Below are positions 1-6,565 of a stretch of DNA of 12,362 bases, in pieces. The notes under the pieces were generated by a model, which saw nothing but the letters and a program-made list of their open reading frames with translations, did no database searches and was not told the DNA's origin. Position 1 is the first letter of the stretch. The number at the start of each line of letters is the position of its first letter. The position numbers and the translations under genes are program-made. Source of the DNA: Rubrobacter sp. GTDB taxonomy: Bacteria; Actinomycetota; Rubrobacteria; Rubrobacterales; Rubrobacteraceae. The stretch lies in contig JADDPV010000092.1 in the NCBI GenBank assembly GCA_016781705.1, forward strand, positions 1-12,362, in the 5' to 3' direction.

Positions 1-156
1 ATTAGAGTCGTTACTCCTACGCAATAACTGGGCACCTCTGCGACCATGGCCGAAGTTGTACGTGTAGCTCTTCTCTAATAGCTTCGCGCTACGCATCGGC
101 CCTGCAGCTTGAGCGAGATGCTAGACTCGGTGCGAGAGATCGGCAGGAGGCGCAAA

Positions 157-756
157 GTGGAACGCATCGAGATAGACACGGCGCGCGGCAAGGAGCGGGT
201 GCCGCCGGGGCAGTACCTCGTCGGGGACCGCTGGCCGATCCTGACCTACGGCCCAACGCCGTCGGTGGACCTGCGGACGTGGAACTTCACCATCTGTGGA
301 CTCGTGGAGAACCCCTTGACGTTCACCTGGGAAGAGTGGAACGGGCTCCCGACGGTCGAGGTGAAGGCGGACATGCACTGCGTTACCTCGTGGAGCAAGC
401 TGGACAACGTGTGGACGGGCGTACCGGCCAGGCGCCTGCTCGAGATGGCGGAGCCGAAACCAGAGGCAAAGTTCTTCTCTGTCCATTGCGACGGCGGGTA
501 CACGACGAACGCGCCGTTGCAGGAGCTTTACGAGGAGGATGCACTCTTCGCGACGCACCACAACGGGGAGCCGCTCGCGCCGGGGCACGGATACCCGATG
601 CGGCTCGTGATCCCACGCCTGTACGCCTGGAAGAGCGCGAAGTGGGTTCGGGGCATCGAGCTCCTCGCCCAAGACGAGCAGGGCTTCTGGGAGAACAATG
701 GCTACCACGCCTACGGCGACCCCTGGAGAGAGCAACGCTACAGCTTCTCTTTTTAG
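157..756 (+). CDS. Sulfite-oxidase-like molybdopterin-dependent oxidoreductase (YuiH/COG2041 type)
   Basis: A 199-residue protein of the oxidoreductase molybdopterin-binding fold. Seen: an N-terminal VPPGQYL/RWPILTYGP segment typical of the cytoplasmic sulfite-oxidase-like group, then MHCVTSWSKLDNVWTGVP with the conserved cysteine (about residue 75) that in this family ligates molybdenum. It ends in the conserved KSAKWVRGIEL / FWENNGYH..GDPW block. No Tat or Sec signal and no heme domain are visible, so it is probably cytoplasmic and needs a separate electron partner; the physiological substrate is unknown. Start choice: GTG at 157 has AGGAGG at 145-150 with a 6-nt spacer. The in-frame TTG at 109 and ATG at 118 lack a good ribosome site, though they would add up to 16 basic residues. 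It stands alone and converges on the epimerase gene. Family is secure, exact role is not. Confidence 0.88.
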   Translation: MERIEIDTARGKERVPPGQYLVGDRWPILTYGPTPSVDLRTWNFTICGLVENPLTFTWEEWNGLPTVEVKADMHCVTSWSKLDNVWTGVPARRLLEMAEPKPEAKFFSVHCDGGYTTNAPLQELYEEDALFATHHNGEPLAPGHGYPMRLVIPRLYAWKSAKWVRGIELLAQDEQGFWENNGYHAYGDPWREQRYSFSF

Positions 757-914
757 CGGTCAGCTTTCAGCGATCAACCTGCCGATTCTTGCGACAGCCG
801 CGCACGAGCGAAGCCTTTTCGAGCACCGAAATTAATGGAGCTCGAAGTTGCCAATCCTTTCGCGCCATTCAAGTCCGGGGCCGAGAGGTTTTTGCCGGCT
901 GCTGAACGCTGAAG
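755..914. repeat. Imperfect inverted repeat flanking the convergent intergenic region
   Basis: Two related arms face each other. The left arm (765-777) reads TTTCAGCGATCAA. The reverse complement of the right arm (902-914) reads CTTCAGCGTTCAG, a 10 of 13 match. Both are followed after a few bases by GCCG. The left arm is itself an imperfect tandem: AGCGGTCAGC at 755-764 and AGCGATCAAC at 769-778 (8 of 10). The right arm lies inside the last codons of the epimerase gene. This could be a small dispersed repeat or MITE-like element. The short convergent gap shows no clear hairpin-plus-T-run terminator. Confidence 0.35.
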
Positions 915-1816
915 TAGCGCAGCGTCTCTTCCAGCCCCGCGGCGAGCCCGACCTCCGGCCGCCAGTTCAGAGCGTCGAGCGCTTTGCCAGGGTCCACGGA
1001 GCTGCGCGACTGCTCGCCGGGCTTGGCCGGCCCATGCTCCGGCGCGAGGCCGCTGCCGGCGGCCTCGCGCAGCAGCCCGTAGAGCTCGTTGACGCTCGTC
1101 TCGACGCCGGTGCCCACGTTGTAGGCGCCCACCGGCGCGTCGCCTTCGAGGGCGAGGACGTTGGCGCGGGCCACGTCCCCGACGTGGACGTAATCGCGGG
1201 TCTGCTCCCCGCTCCCGAAGATGGTCGAGGGGCGGCCCGCCGCCAGGTTGCCGCAGAAGATGGCGACGACGCCCGCCTCGCCGTGCGGGTCCTGGCGGGG
1301 GCCGTAGACATTGGCGTAGCGGAGCGCGTGGTAGACGAGCCCGTACTGGACGCGGTAGTAGTGCAGGTAACGCTCCCCGGCGAGCTTGGAGACGCCGTAG
1401 GGGGAGACGGGGTACTGCGGGTGGTCCTCGGGGGCCGGGAACTCGCGCTGCTCGCCGTACACCGCCCCACCCGTCGAGGCGAAGACGACGCGGCTCACGC
1501 CGTGCTCGACGCAGTTCTGAAGGAGGCGGACCGTCCCGAGCACGTTCACGTCGGCGTCGAAGTCTGGCTCGCGCACGGAGCGGCGCACGTCCATCTGCGC
1601 CGCCTGGTGGCACAAGGCTTCGGGACGGAACCCCCCGAAGACCTCCGCGCACCCGGTGCGGACGTCCGCCTCGTAGAAACGGGCGCCCTCGGGGATGTTT
1701 TCCCGCTTGCCGCTCGAGAGGTCGTCTACGACCGCGACCTCGTGGCCGCGCTCCAACAGGTGCTCGGCTATGTGGGAGCCTATAAAGCCAGCGCCGCCGG
1801 TGACCAGAACCCTCAT
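869..1816 (-). CDS. NAD-dependent nucleotide-sugar epimerase, GalE-like (UDP-sugar 4-epimerase)
   Basis: A 315-residue extended short-chain dehydrogenase that probably epimerises C4 of a UDP-hexose or UDP-pentose in the cytoplasm. Seen: the N-terminal NAD site TGGAGFIGSH (residues 6-15), the DDLSSGK segment after beta-2, the FASTGGAVYG serine/threonine region (about 113-121), the catalytic pair Tyr140/Lys144 in SPYGVSKLAGERY, the YGPRQDP motif, and GSGEQTRDYVHVGDVA. Start ATG at 1816 overlaps the stop of the upstream gene as ATGA, implying translational coupling; a 13-codon upstream extension is unlikely. It is the last gene of a UDP-glucose dehydrogenase and UDP-glucuronate decarboxylase set. 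The substrate may therefore be UDP-xylose/UDP-arabinose or UDP-glucuronate rather than UDP-glucose, but sequence alone does not decide. The C-terminal tail FSVQQPAKTSRPRT lies in a repeat-like sequence and may not be ancestral. Confidence 0.85.
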   Translation of the reverse strand: MRVLVTGGAGFIGSHIAEHLLERGHEVAVVDDLSSGKRENIPEGARFYEADVRTGCAEVFGGFRPEALCHQAAQMDVRRSVREPDFDADVNVLGTVRLLQNCVEHGVSRVVFASTGGAVYGEQREFPAPEDHPQYPVSPYGVSKLAGERYLHYYRVQYGLVYHALRYANVYGPRQDPHGEAGVVAIFCGNLAAGRPSTIFGSGEQTRDYVHVGDVARANVLALEGDAPVGAYNVGTGVETSVNELYGLLREAAGSGLAPEHGPAKPGEQSRSSVDPGKALDALNWRPEVGLAAGLEETLRYFSVQQPAKTSRPRT

Positions 1817-2775
1817 CGCTCCGCGGCCACCTCCTCCGTCCTGCGGGTGAACCATTCCAGGGTCAGCTTCAAGCCCTCCCTGGCGGAGATTCGAGGTTCC
1901 CAGCCCAGAGACTCGCGGGCGCGGGTTATGTCGGGACAGCGTTGCTTGGGGTCGTCTTCGGGGAGGGGTTCGTAGATCAGCTCACTCGCGCTACCGGAGA
2001 GGTCTAGGATCACGCCGGCCACCTCGCTTACCGTGTACTCGACCGGGTTGCCGACGTTCACGGGACGCCGCTCCTCGCTACGCATGAGGCGGAAGACGCC
2101 CTCCACGAGGTCATCCACGTACTGCACGCTCCTGGTCTGCGAACCGTCGCCGTAGACGGTCAGGGGCTCGCCGGCGAGGGCCTGGGAGATGAAGTTGGGG
2201 ATCATGCGCCCGTCGTCCGGCCTCATCCTCGGGCCATACGTGTTGAAGATGCGTGCTATCCTCGTGTCCACGCCGTGATGCCTGTGGTATGCCATAGTTA
2301 TGGCCTCGGCGTAGCGCTTGGCCTCGTCGTAGACGCCGCGCACGCCGATAGGGTTGACGTTCCCCCAGTACCCCTCGGGCTGCGGGTGGACGAGCGGGTC
2401 GCCATAGACCTCGCTCGTCGAGGCGAGCATGAACCGCGCGCCTTTGGCCTTCGCGAGCCCGAGCGTATTGTAGGTGCCCAGAGCGCCCACCTTGAGGATC
2501 GGGATCGGGATGCGCTCGAAGTCCGCCGGGCTGGCGGGCGAGGCGAAGTGGTAGATCTCGTCCAGCCCTCCGGGCACGTCTATGTACGTCGTCACGTCGT
2601 GCTCAACGTACTCGAAGCCCGCGCAGTCGCGCAGGTGCGCGACGTTCCGGAGGTCCCCGGTGCGCAGGTTGTCCATGCACACGACGCGGTAGCCCTCGTT
2701 CAGGAGCCGCTCGCAGAGGTGGCTGCCGATGAACCCCACCCCGCCCGTGACGAGCGCCCGTTTTTGCCTAGCCAC
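1813..2775 (-). CDS. UDP-glucuronate decarboxylase (UDP-xylose synthase, UXS family)
   Basis: A 320-residue extended short-chain dehydrogenase that oxidises UDP-glucuronate at C4, decarboxylates it, and re-reduces it to UDP-xylose with bound NAD. Seen: TGGVGFIGSH near residues 10-19 and the family-diagnostic HFASPASPADF (77-86). The long UXS signature STSEVYGDPLVHPQ...YWGNVNPIG runs over residues 120-144 and contains the Ser121/Glu122 catalytic region. Tyr149/Lys153 form the catalytic pair in YDEAKRYAE, and GSQTRSVQYVDDLV follows later. Length fits the soluble bacterial form without a membrane anchor. Start is GTG at 2775, preceded by AGGGG, and overlaps the upstream dehydrogenase by 8 nt. 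Its stop overlaps the downstream epimerase start by 4 nt. The pairing with UDP-glucose dehydrogenase supports the decarboxylase call over dTDP-glucose dehydratase. Confidence 0.9.
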   Translation of the reverse strand: MARQKRALVTGGVGFIGSHLCERLLNEGYRVVCMDNLRTGDLRNVAHLRDCAGFEYVEHDVTTYIDVPGGLDEIYHFASPASPADFERIPIPILKVGALGTYNTLGLAKAKGARFMLASTSEVYGDPLVHPQPEGYWGNVNPIGVRGVYDEAKRYAEAITMAYHRHHGVDTRIARIFNTYGPRMRPDDGRMIPNFISQALAGEPLTVYGDGSQTRSVQYVDDLVEGVFRLMRSEERRPVNVGNPVEYTVSEVAGVILDLSGSASELIYEPLPEDDPKQRCPDITRARESLGWEPRISAREGLKLTLEWFTRRTEEVAAER

Positions 2776-4144
2776 GGCCGAAGCCCCTGTAGAGGAGACC
2801 GGCGGTGGCGGCGTCTTCGGGATGATAGGCGTTGCGGCCGTCCACCAGGAGCTTCGGGGACTCCATGATCGAGGCGGCTCTTTCGAGGTCGAGTACCCGA
2901 ACCTCCTCCCACTCCGTCACCACCACCGCCGCGTGCGCCCCTTCCAGCGCCTCGTAAGGGTCGAACACGACCTTCAACTCCGGCAAGAGCCCGACCGCGC
3001 GCTTCGCCGCCACCGGGTCGTAGCCGACCACCCTCGAGCCCAGAGAGTGGAGCAGGCGGGCTATCTCCAGGCTCGGGGCCTCGCGCAGGTCATCGGTGTT
3101 CGGCTTGAACGCGAGGCCGAGGAGTGCGATGCGCTTGCCCTTCAGGGTGCGCAGGTCGCGCTGCAGCTTGGCTATGACCTGCCGGCGCTGGCGGGCGTTG
3201 ACTGTCACCGTGGCGTCGAGGAGCGTCGGCTCGTGGCCGTACTCGCGGGCGATCGCTCGGAGGGCCGCCACGTCCTTGGGGAAGCACGAGCCTCCCCATC
3301 CGATCCCGGCGCTGAGGAAACGCGAGCCGATGCGGCCGTCGAGGCCGATGCCGGTGGCGACGTTCGTCACGTCCGCGCCGACCAGCTCGCAGATGCCGGC
3401 GATCTCGTTGATGAAGCTGATCTTGGTCGCCAGGAAAGCGTTCGCTGCGTACTTGATCATCTCGGCGCTCGCCGTATCCGTCGTCACGAACGGTACCGCG
3501 TCGCGCGGCCTCGGGTCGAGTTGCGCCGGGAAATTCTGCTCGATGATCGGCTCGTACAGCGCCCGCATCGTGTCCAGGGCGTCGCGCCGGTCCGCCCCGA
3601 GCACGATCCTGTCGGGGAACAACGAGTCATAGACCGCGCTGCCTTCTCTGAGAAACTCCGGGTTGGAGACGACCCGGTAGTCCACCTTCCCGTCCCCGGC
3701 CTCCTCGGCGCCCTCGCGGACGAGCATGGAGACGTAGTCTCCCGACCCCGTCGGCACCGTGCTCTTGTTGACCACCACGAGCGGCCTCTCGCGCTCCCCC
3801 GGCGCCTCGGCGAGCGCTCGCCCGACCGCCCGGGCCACCGAGGCCACGCTGGAGAGGTCCGCGGAGCCGTCCTCCCCCGGCGGCGTGTTCACGGCGACGA
3901 ACACCACGTCCACCTCGCGCACTACCTCCGGCAGCTCCGTGGTGAAGCTAAGGCGCCTTCTCGCGCGCGCGATGAGCTCCTCCAGGCCCGGCTCGAAGAA
4001 CGGGACGCGCCCCTCGTTCAGCCCCGCGACGCGCCCCTCGTCCCTGTCCACGCAGACCACCCGGTGCCCGACGTGCGCCAGGCACGCCCCCGTCACCAGG
4101 CCCACGTAACCGGCCCCCACCACTCCGACGCTGAACTGTTCCAC
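2768..4144 (-). CDS. ugd: UDP-glucose 6-dehydrogenase
   Basis: NAD-dependent four-electron oxidation of UDP-glucose to UDP-glucuronate, cytoplasmic. Numbering from the chosen start: NAD-binding GAGYVGL (10-16); VNTPPGEDGSADLS; NKSTVPTGS; NPEFLREGSAVYDSLFPDRIVLG, which includes the conserved Glu near 164; KYAANAFLATKISFINE with Lys231 and Asn235; and GIGWGGSCFPKD carrying the catalytic thiohemiacetal cysteine Cys287. The C-terminal domain has LGLAFKPNTDDLREAPS. Length (458) is normal for the family. Start choice: GTG at 4144 has GGGAG seven bases upstream. The longer GTG at 4168 (eight extra residues) has no ribosome site. The gene is first of a three-gene set with 8- and 4-nt overlaps, committing UDP-glucose to uronate and pentose donors for envelope polysaccharide. 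Confidence 0.93.
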   Translation of the reverse strand: MEQFSVGVVGAGYVGLVTGACLAHVGHRVVCVDRDEGRVAGLNEGRVPFFEPGLEELIARARRRLSFTTELPEVVREVDVVFVAVNTPPGEDGSADLSSVASVARAVGRALAEAPGERERPLVVVNKSTVPTGSGDYVSMLVREGAEEAGDGKVDYRVVSNPEFLREGSAVYDSLFPDRIVLGADRRDALDTMRALYEPIIEQNFPAQLDPRPRDAVPFVTTDTASAEMIKYAANAFLATKISFINEIAGICELVGADVTNVATGIGLDGRIGSRFLSAGIGWGGSCFPKDVAALRAIAREYGHEPTLLDATVTVNARQRRQVIAKLQRDLRTLKGKRIALLGLAFKPNTDDLREAPSLEIARLLHSLGSRVVGYDPVAAKRAVGLLPELKVVFDPYEALEGAHAAVVVTEWEEVRVLDLERAASIMESPKLLVDGRNAYHPEDAATAGLLYRGFGRG

Positions 4145-4172
4145 TTCGCATCTCCCGGTCTCTGCCACAAAA

Positions 4173-4178
4173 TATCTA
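4173..4178 (-). promoter_or_regulatory. Candidate -10 element for the nucleotide-sugar operon
   Basis: On the minus strand this reads TAGATA, a 4 of 6 match to TATAAT, and would start transcription near 4166, giving a leader of about 20 nt before the GTG at 4144. No convincing -35 box is visible at the right spacing, so the call is weak. A second candidate, TACAAT on the minus strand, lies farther upstream near 4222-4228. Confidence 0.25.
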
Positions 4179-4305
4179 CGGGCGACGACACCCGAGTCCC
4201 ACAGGTCTCATCAAGCTATGGATTGTAACTTATCGGGAGGATGGGGAGATGCGGAGTATGTTACTACCGGCTCAATCCAAGTTCGAAGGCCCGAGAGATG
4301 GCCTA

Positions 4306-4709
4306 GAAGCGGTTACGCACCTCGGGCTTCTCGTAGATACGGTGCGCGTGGTTCTCGGCAGCGCCCTCGCTAAACTCCGTAGGTTGCGCGATCTCCCCGT
4401 TCCCCAACCCATAGCCTACGATCCTCAGCCCCTCGGCCTCCCAAGCCGCTATCGATCCTCGAAGATCTCGTTCTCCTTCTTGCTAGTCCTCGACGCCAGA
4501 GCCTTTGCCGAGTGTAGTAGCTCCTCGTCATGAGGAACAGCTACCGTTCCCCTACCATCGGCAGGTGCTTTCTCCAGGGTGCTGCTATGGGTCTTCGGAA
4601 CTGGTGGCTCGTGCAGAGCCCCTTGCCAGAAGAAGAGGAATCCGGCCCGTGGCGGACGCCGCTCTACGGCCGCTACCCGGAACGGCGCGAAGCAGGTCTG
4701 TGGCAACAC
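4306..4709 (-). pseudogene. Frameshifted remnant of an unrecognised gene
   Basis: Two minus-strand reading frames join into protein-like sequence across about 4452. The upstream frame (4709 to 4449) ends ...DEELLHSAKALASRTSKKENEIFEDR then TAG. Deleting one base at that point would continue it as IAAWEAEGLRIVGYGLG, then GEIAQPTEFSEGAAENHAHR, then IYEKPEVRNRF and a stop at 4303-4305. The downstream part (4306-4482, 59 codons) has no upstream ATG/GTG start of its own after the TAG at 4483, which supports decay. The start of the gene is not clear; only the last 70-90 codons look protein-like. I do not recognise the family. It sits between the OsmC gene and the nucleotide-sugar operon, on the same strand as both. 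Confidence 0.4.
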
Positions 4710-4760
4710 AGATTAGTAGAGGCACTCCCGTATCGGCCAGGTGAACAGACAGCAGAATGA
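4587..4760 (+). CDS. Doubtful small hypothetical protein (57 aa)
   Basis: ATG with AGGG seven bases upstream opens a 57-codon frame beginning MGLRNWWLVQSPLPEEEESG and ending in RPGEQTAE. It is rich in Trp, Glu, Arg and Pro, and has no membrane segment or known motif that I can see. Third-position GC is only moderate compared with the confident genes. It lies antisense to the 5' part of the minus-strand remnant, and only one of the two is likely real. An in-frame ATG at 4530 would add 19 residues. Function unknown. Confidence 0.25.
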   Translation: MGLRNWWLVQSPLPEEEESGPWRTPLYGRYPERREAGLWQHRLVEALPYRPGEQTAE

Positions 4761-4785
4761 CCGATACACAAGCTGCACTGTAAGA

Positions 4786-4911
4786 CTAGGGGTTTGTATC
4801 TGGCGAGTCAGAAACGGCCGTAGCCGAACCAGTCGAGGCGCCCGTTTCCGGCTTTTCCGCATGCCCGGATGGTCCTCTCGAAGCGACTTCGACCTCCTCG
4901 GAGCGATCCAT
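4786..4911 (-). CDS. Doubtful small ORF downstream of the OsmC gene (41 aa)
   Basis: An ATG at 4911, six bases after the OsmC stop, opens a 41-codon frame rich in Ser, Thr, Glu, Ala and Pro (begins MDRSEEVEVASRGPSG, ends SPDTNP). An AGG lies seven bases upstream of the ATG. The composition suggests a disordered peptide or chance translation. It contains an inverted repeat GAAACGG/CCGTTTC (4811-4817 and 4842-4848). No family recognised. Confidence 0.2.
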   Translation of the reverse strand: MDRSEEVEVASRGPSGHAEKPETGASTGSATAVSDSPDTNP

Positions 4912-4917
4912 GAGAAC

Positions 4918-5439
4918 CTAGCCGTCCGCCCCGCTTCGGACCCACTCGGTTGCGAGGTTCGGTGGTCGGGTGAGGGTGTGTGCGACGACGCAGTACTGCT
5001 CGGTCTTCTCGCGCAGTGCGTCGAGTTGTTCTGGGGTGGCCTCGGGGGCGTCTATCTCGAGGATGAGTCGAATCTCCTCGAAGCCTACCTGGGCGTCTTT
5101 GGAGATACCTAGAGTTCCGGCGAGGTCGAGGTCGCCTTCGGCGCGAGCTTCGATCTTCTTTGTGGGGACGCCCATCGCGGAGGCGACCATCTGGCAGGTG
5201 ATCTGGGCGCACGCCGCCAGCGCCCCGAGCAGGAGGTCGCCGGAGCAGGCCGCCGTCCCCATCCCGCCGACGCCCGCGTGCGCCTCGGCCTCGTATACCG
5301 CGCGCCCGATGTCCACCGAGCACGAGAGCGGCGTCTCCGTCTCGCTCCCGCTCGCCCGCAGCGTTATGCGTGAGGAGCCAGGCTCGTCGCGGTACTTCTG
5401 CTTGAGGGGCTTCTGTATTGAGCGCAGGTCCGCACTCAT
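4918..5439 (-). CDS. OsmC/Ohr-family redox protein
   Basis: A 173-residue cytoplasmic OsmC-like protein, expected to act as a thiol-dependent (organic) hydroperoxide reductase or related stress protein. Seen: the central CSGDLLLGALAACAQITC helix with the likely peroxidatic cysteine at Cys77, and a second cysteine, Cys150, in EQYCVVAHTL. The second one occupies the place of the family's CP-S-R-T-L resolving-cysteine motif, here without the usual Pro. The GISKDAQVGFEEIRLILEID strand region is also typical of OsmC. Start ATG at 5439 follows GGTGAGAGC; the longer open frame upstream only overlaps egtD in another frame. It lies 40 bp downstream of egtD on the same strand, so co-transcription is plausible. 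Extra cysteines Cys40, Cys65 and Cys82 are unusual and their role is unknown. Confidence 0.85.
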   Translation of the reverse strand: MSADLRSIQKPLKQKYRDEPGSSRITLRASGSETETPLSCSVDIGRAVYEAEAHAGVGGMGTAACSGDLLLGALAACAQITCQMVASAMGVPTKKIEARAEGDLDLAGTLGISKDAQVGFEEIRLILEIDAPEATPEQLDALREKTEQYCVVAHTLTRPPNLATEWVRSGADG

Positions 5440-5479
5440 GCTCTCACCGTCGCTTCGCGGTCGCTTGCTGTTCGGGGCA

Positions 5480-6526
5480 CTATACCTCTTCGGGCCGGCC
5501 CAGGGCGAGCCCGAAAAGGTCGTCGGGATCGGTGTAGAGCTCGACGAGGTCCAGGCCCACCTCCGCGAACATCTCACCGGCGGACTCGCGGGTAAACTTC
5601 GCGCTGATCTCCGTGCGCATCCCTTCGCCCGCCCCGAAGCGAACCGTGAGGTCCAGCGCCCCGACCGGCACCTCCTGCTCGACCTTCGAGTGGAGCCACA
5701 TCTCCACGCGCGCATTCTCCGCGTCGTAGAAGGCCCGGTGCTCGAACAAACTGGGGTCGAAGTCCGCCTCCAACTCGCGGTCGAGGACGGAGAGGAGGTT
5801 CTTGTTGAACTCGGCCGTGACGCCCGCTTCGTCGTCGTAGGCGGCCTCGAAGAGACACGCGTCCTTGACGAGGTCCACCCCGATCAGGACGTGGTCCCCG
5901 TCGCCCAGCCCGGCCCGGAGCCGGCTCAGGAAAGCGCGCCGCTTCTCCGGCGTGAAGTTGCCGATGGTGCCTCCGAGGAGAGCGACGAGCCTGCCGCCGG
6001 GCCAGGGCGGGCGCGCCAGCAGGGACTTCAGGCAGCCCTCGAAGTCCCCAACGAAGCCGGAGACACAGAGCTGCGGGTACTCGTCGAGCAGCACCCTCGC
6101 GCTGCCTACGAGCGCGCTCTCGCTCACGTCGAGCGGCACGTAGTGGATGGCCGTGGACTCATCGTCAGCGGAGCCACCACGGACGTTCGATAGGGTCTGT
6201 GCCGACATCGCGTCGAGCAGGGCGCGGGTCTTCGCGCTCGCGGCACCCGAGCCCAGCTCCACGAGTTCCCGGCAGCCGGCGCGCGCAAAGATGCCCCGCG
6301 CGTGCTCCTCGAGGATCGCGGCCTCCGCGCGGGTCTGGTAATACTCGGGCAGGGTCGTTATCTTCTCGAAGAGCTCCGAGCCCCGCTCGTCGTAGAGGTA
6401 CTTGGGCCAGGGGGAGAGGTCTTTGGGTACGCCGAGCAGCCCGGCCCGCACGTCGGCGGCCATGCTCCCGGGGTCCTCCGCCGCCCCGATCCTCTCCACG
6501 CTCGCCCTGTCGTCTTCCCGGAACAC
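5480..6526 (-). CDS. egtD: L-histidine N-alpha-methyltransferase (ergothioneine biosynthesis)
   Basis: Trimethylates L-histidine to hercynine with S-adenosylmethionine, the first step of ergothioneine synthesis; cytoplasmic. Seen: KYLYDERGSELFEKITTLPEYYQTRAE (residues 42-68), SAM motif ELGSGAASAKT (90-100), GGTIGNF (185-191), GVDLVKD, EAAYDDEAGVTAEFN and MRTEISAKF. From memory of mycobacterial EgtD, the histidine-binding residues Tyr39, Asn166, Tyr206, Glu282 and Ser284 correspond to Tyr45, Asn190, Tyr230, Glu306 and Ser308 here, so all are kept. Length 348 exceeds the roughly 321 of the mycobacterial enzyme, mainly through an insertion of about 18 residues around 108-128 (MSAQTLSNVRGGSADDEST). 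Start GTG at 6526 has GAGGAGG five bases upstream. No egtB, egtA, egtC or egtE is present in this window. Confidence 0.93.
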   Translation of the reverse strand: MFREDDRASVERIGAAEDPGSMAADVRAGLLGVPKDLSPWPKYLYDERGSELFEKITTLPEYYQTRAEAAILEEHARGIFARAGCRELVELGSGAASAKTRALLDAMSAQTLSNVRGGSADDESTAIHYVPLDVSESALVGSARVLLDEYPQLCVSGFVGDFEGCLKSLLARPPWPGGRLVALLGGTIGNFTPEKRRAFLSRLRAGLGDGDHVLIGVDLVKDACLFEAAYDDEAGVTAEFNKNLLSVLDRELEADFDPSLFEHRAFYDAENARVEMWLHSKVEQEVPVGALDLTVRFGAGEGMRTEISAKFTRESAGEMFAEVGLDLVELYTDPDDLFGLALGRPEEV

Positions 6527-6565
6527 CCCGGCCTCCTCGCTCGAGCGGACAGATGAAAGGCGCGA

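Noticed and set aside
56..80. Promoter with TTGTAC and TCTAAT before the molybdopterin gene
   Set aside because: The boxes are 12 bp apart, too short for a normal sigma-70-type promoter; the -10-like TCTAAT alone is weak evidence.
848..1975. Long plus-strand frame opposite the epimerase
   Set aside because: It spans the end of one motif-rich gene and part of the next on the other strand, with no recognisable motif of its own.
4811..4848. GAAACGG/CCGTTTC inverted repeat as terminator of the egtD-OsmC run
   Set aside because: The loop is over 20 bases and no T-run follows on the minus strand.
4741..5112. 123-codon plus-strand frame overlapping the OsmC gene
   Set aside because: More than half lies antisense to a well-supported OsmC gene, and no motif is seen.
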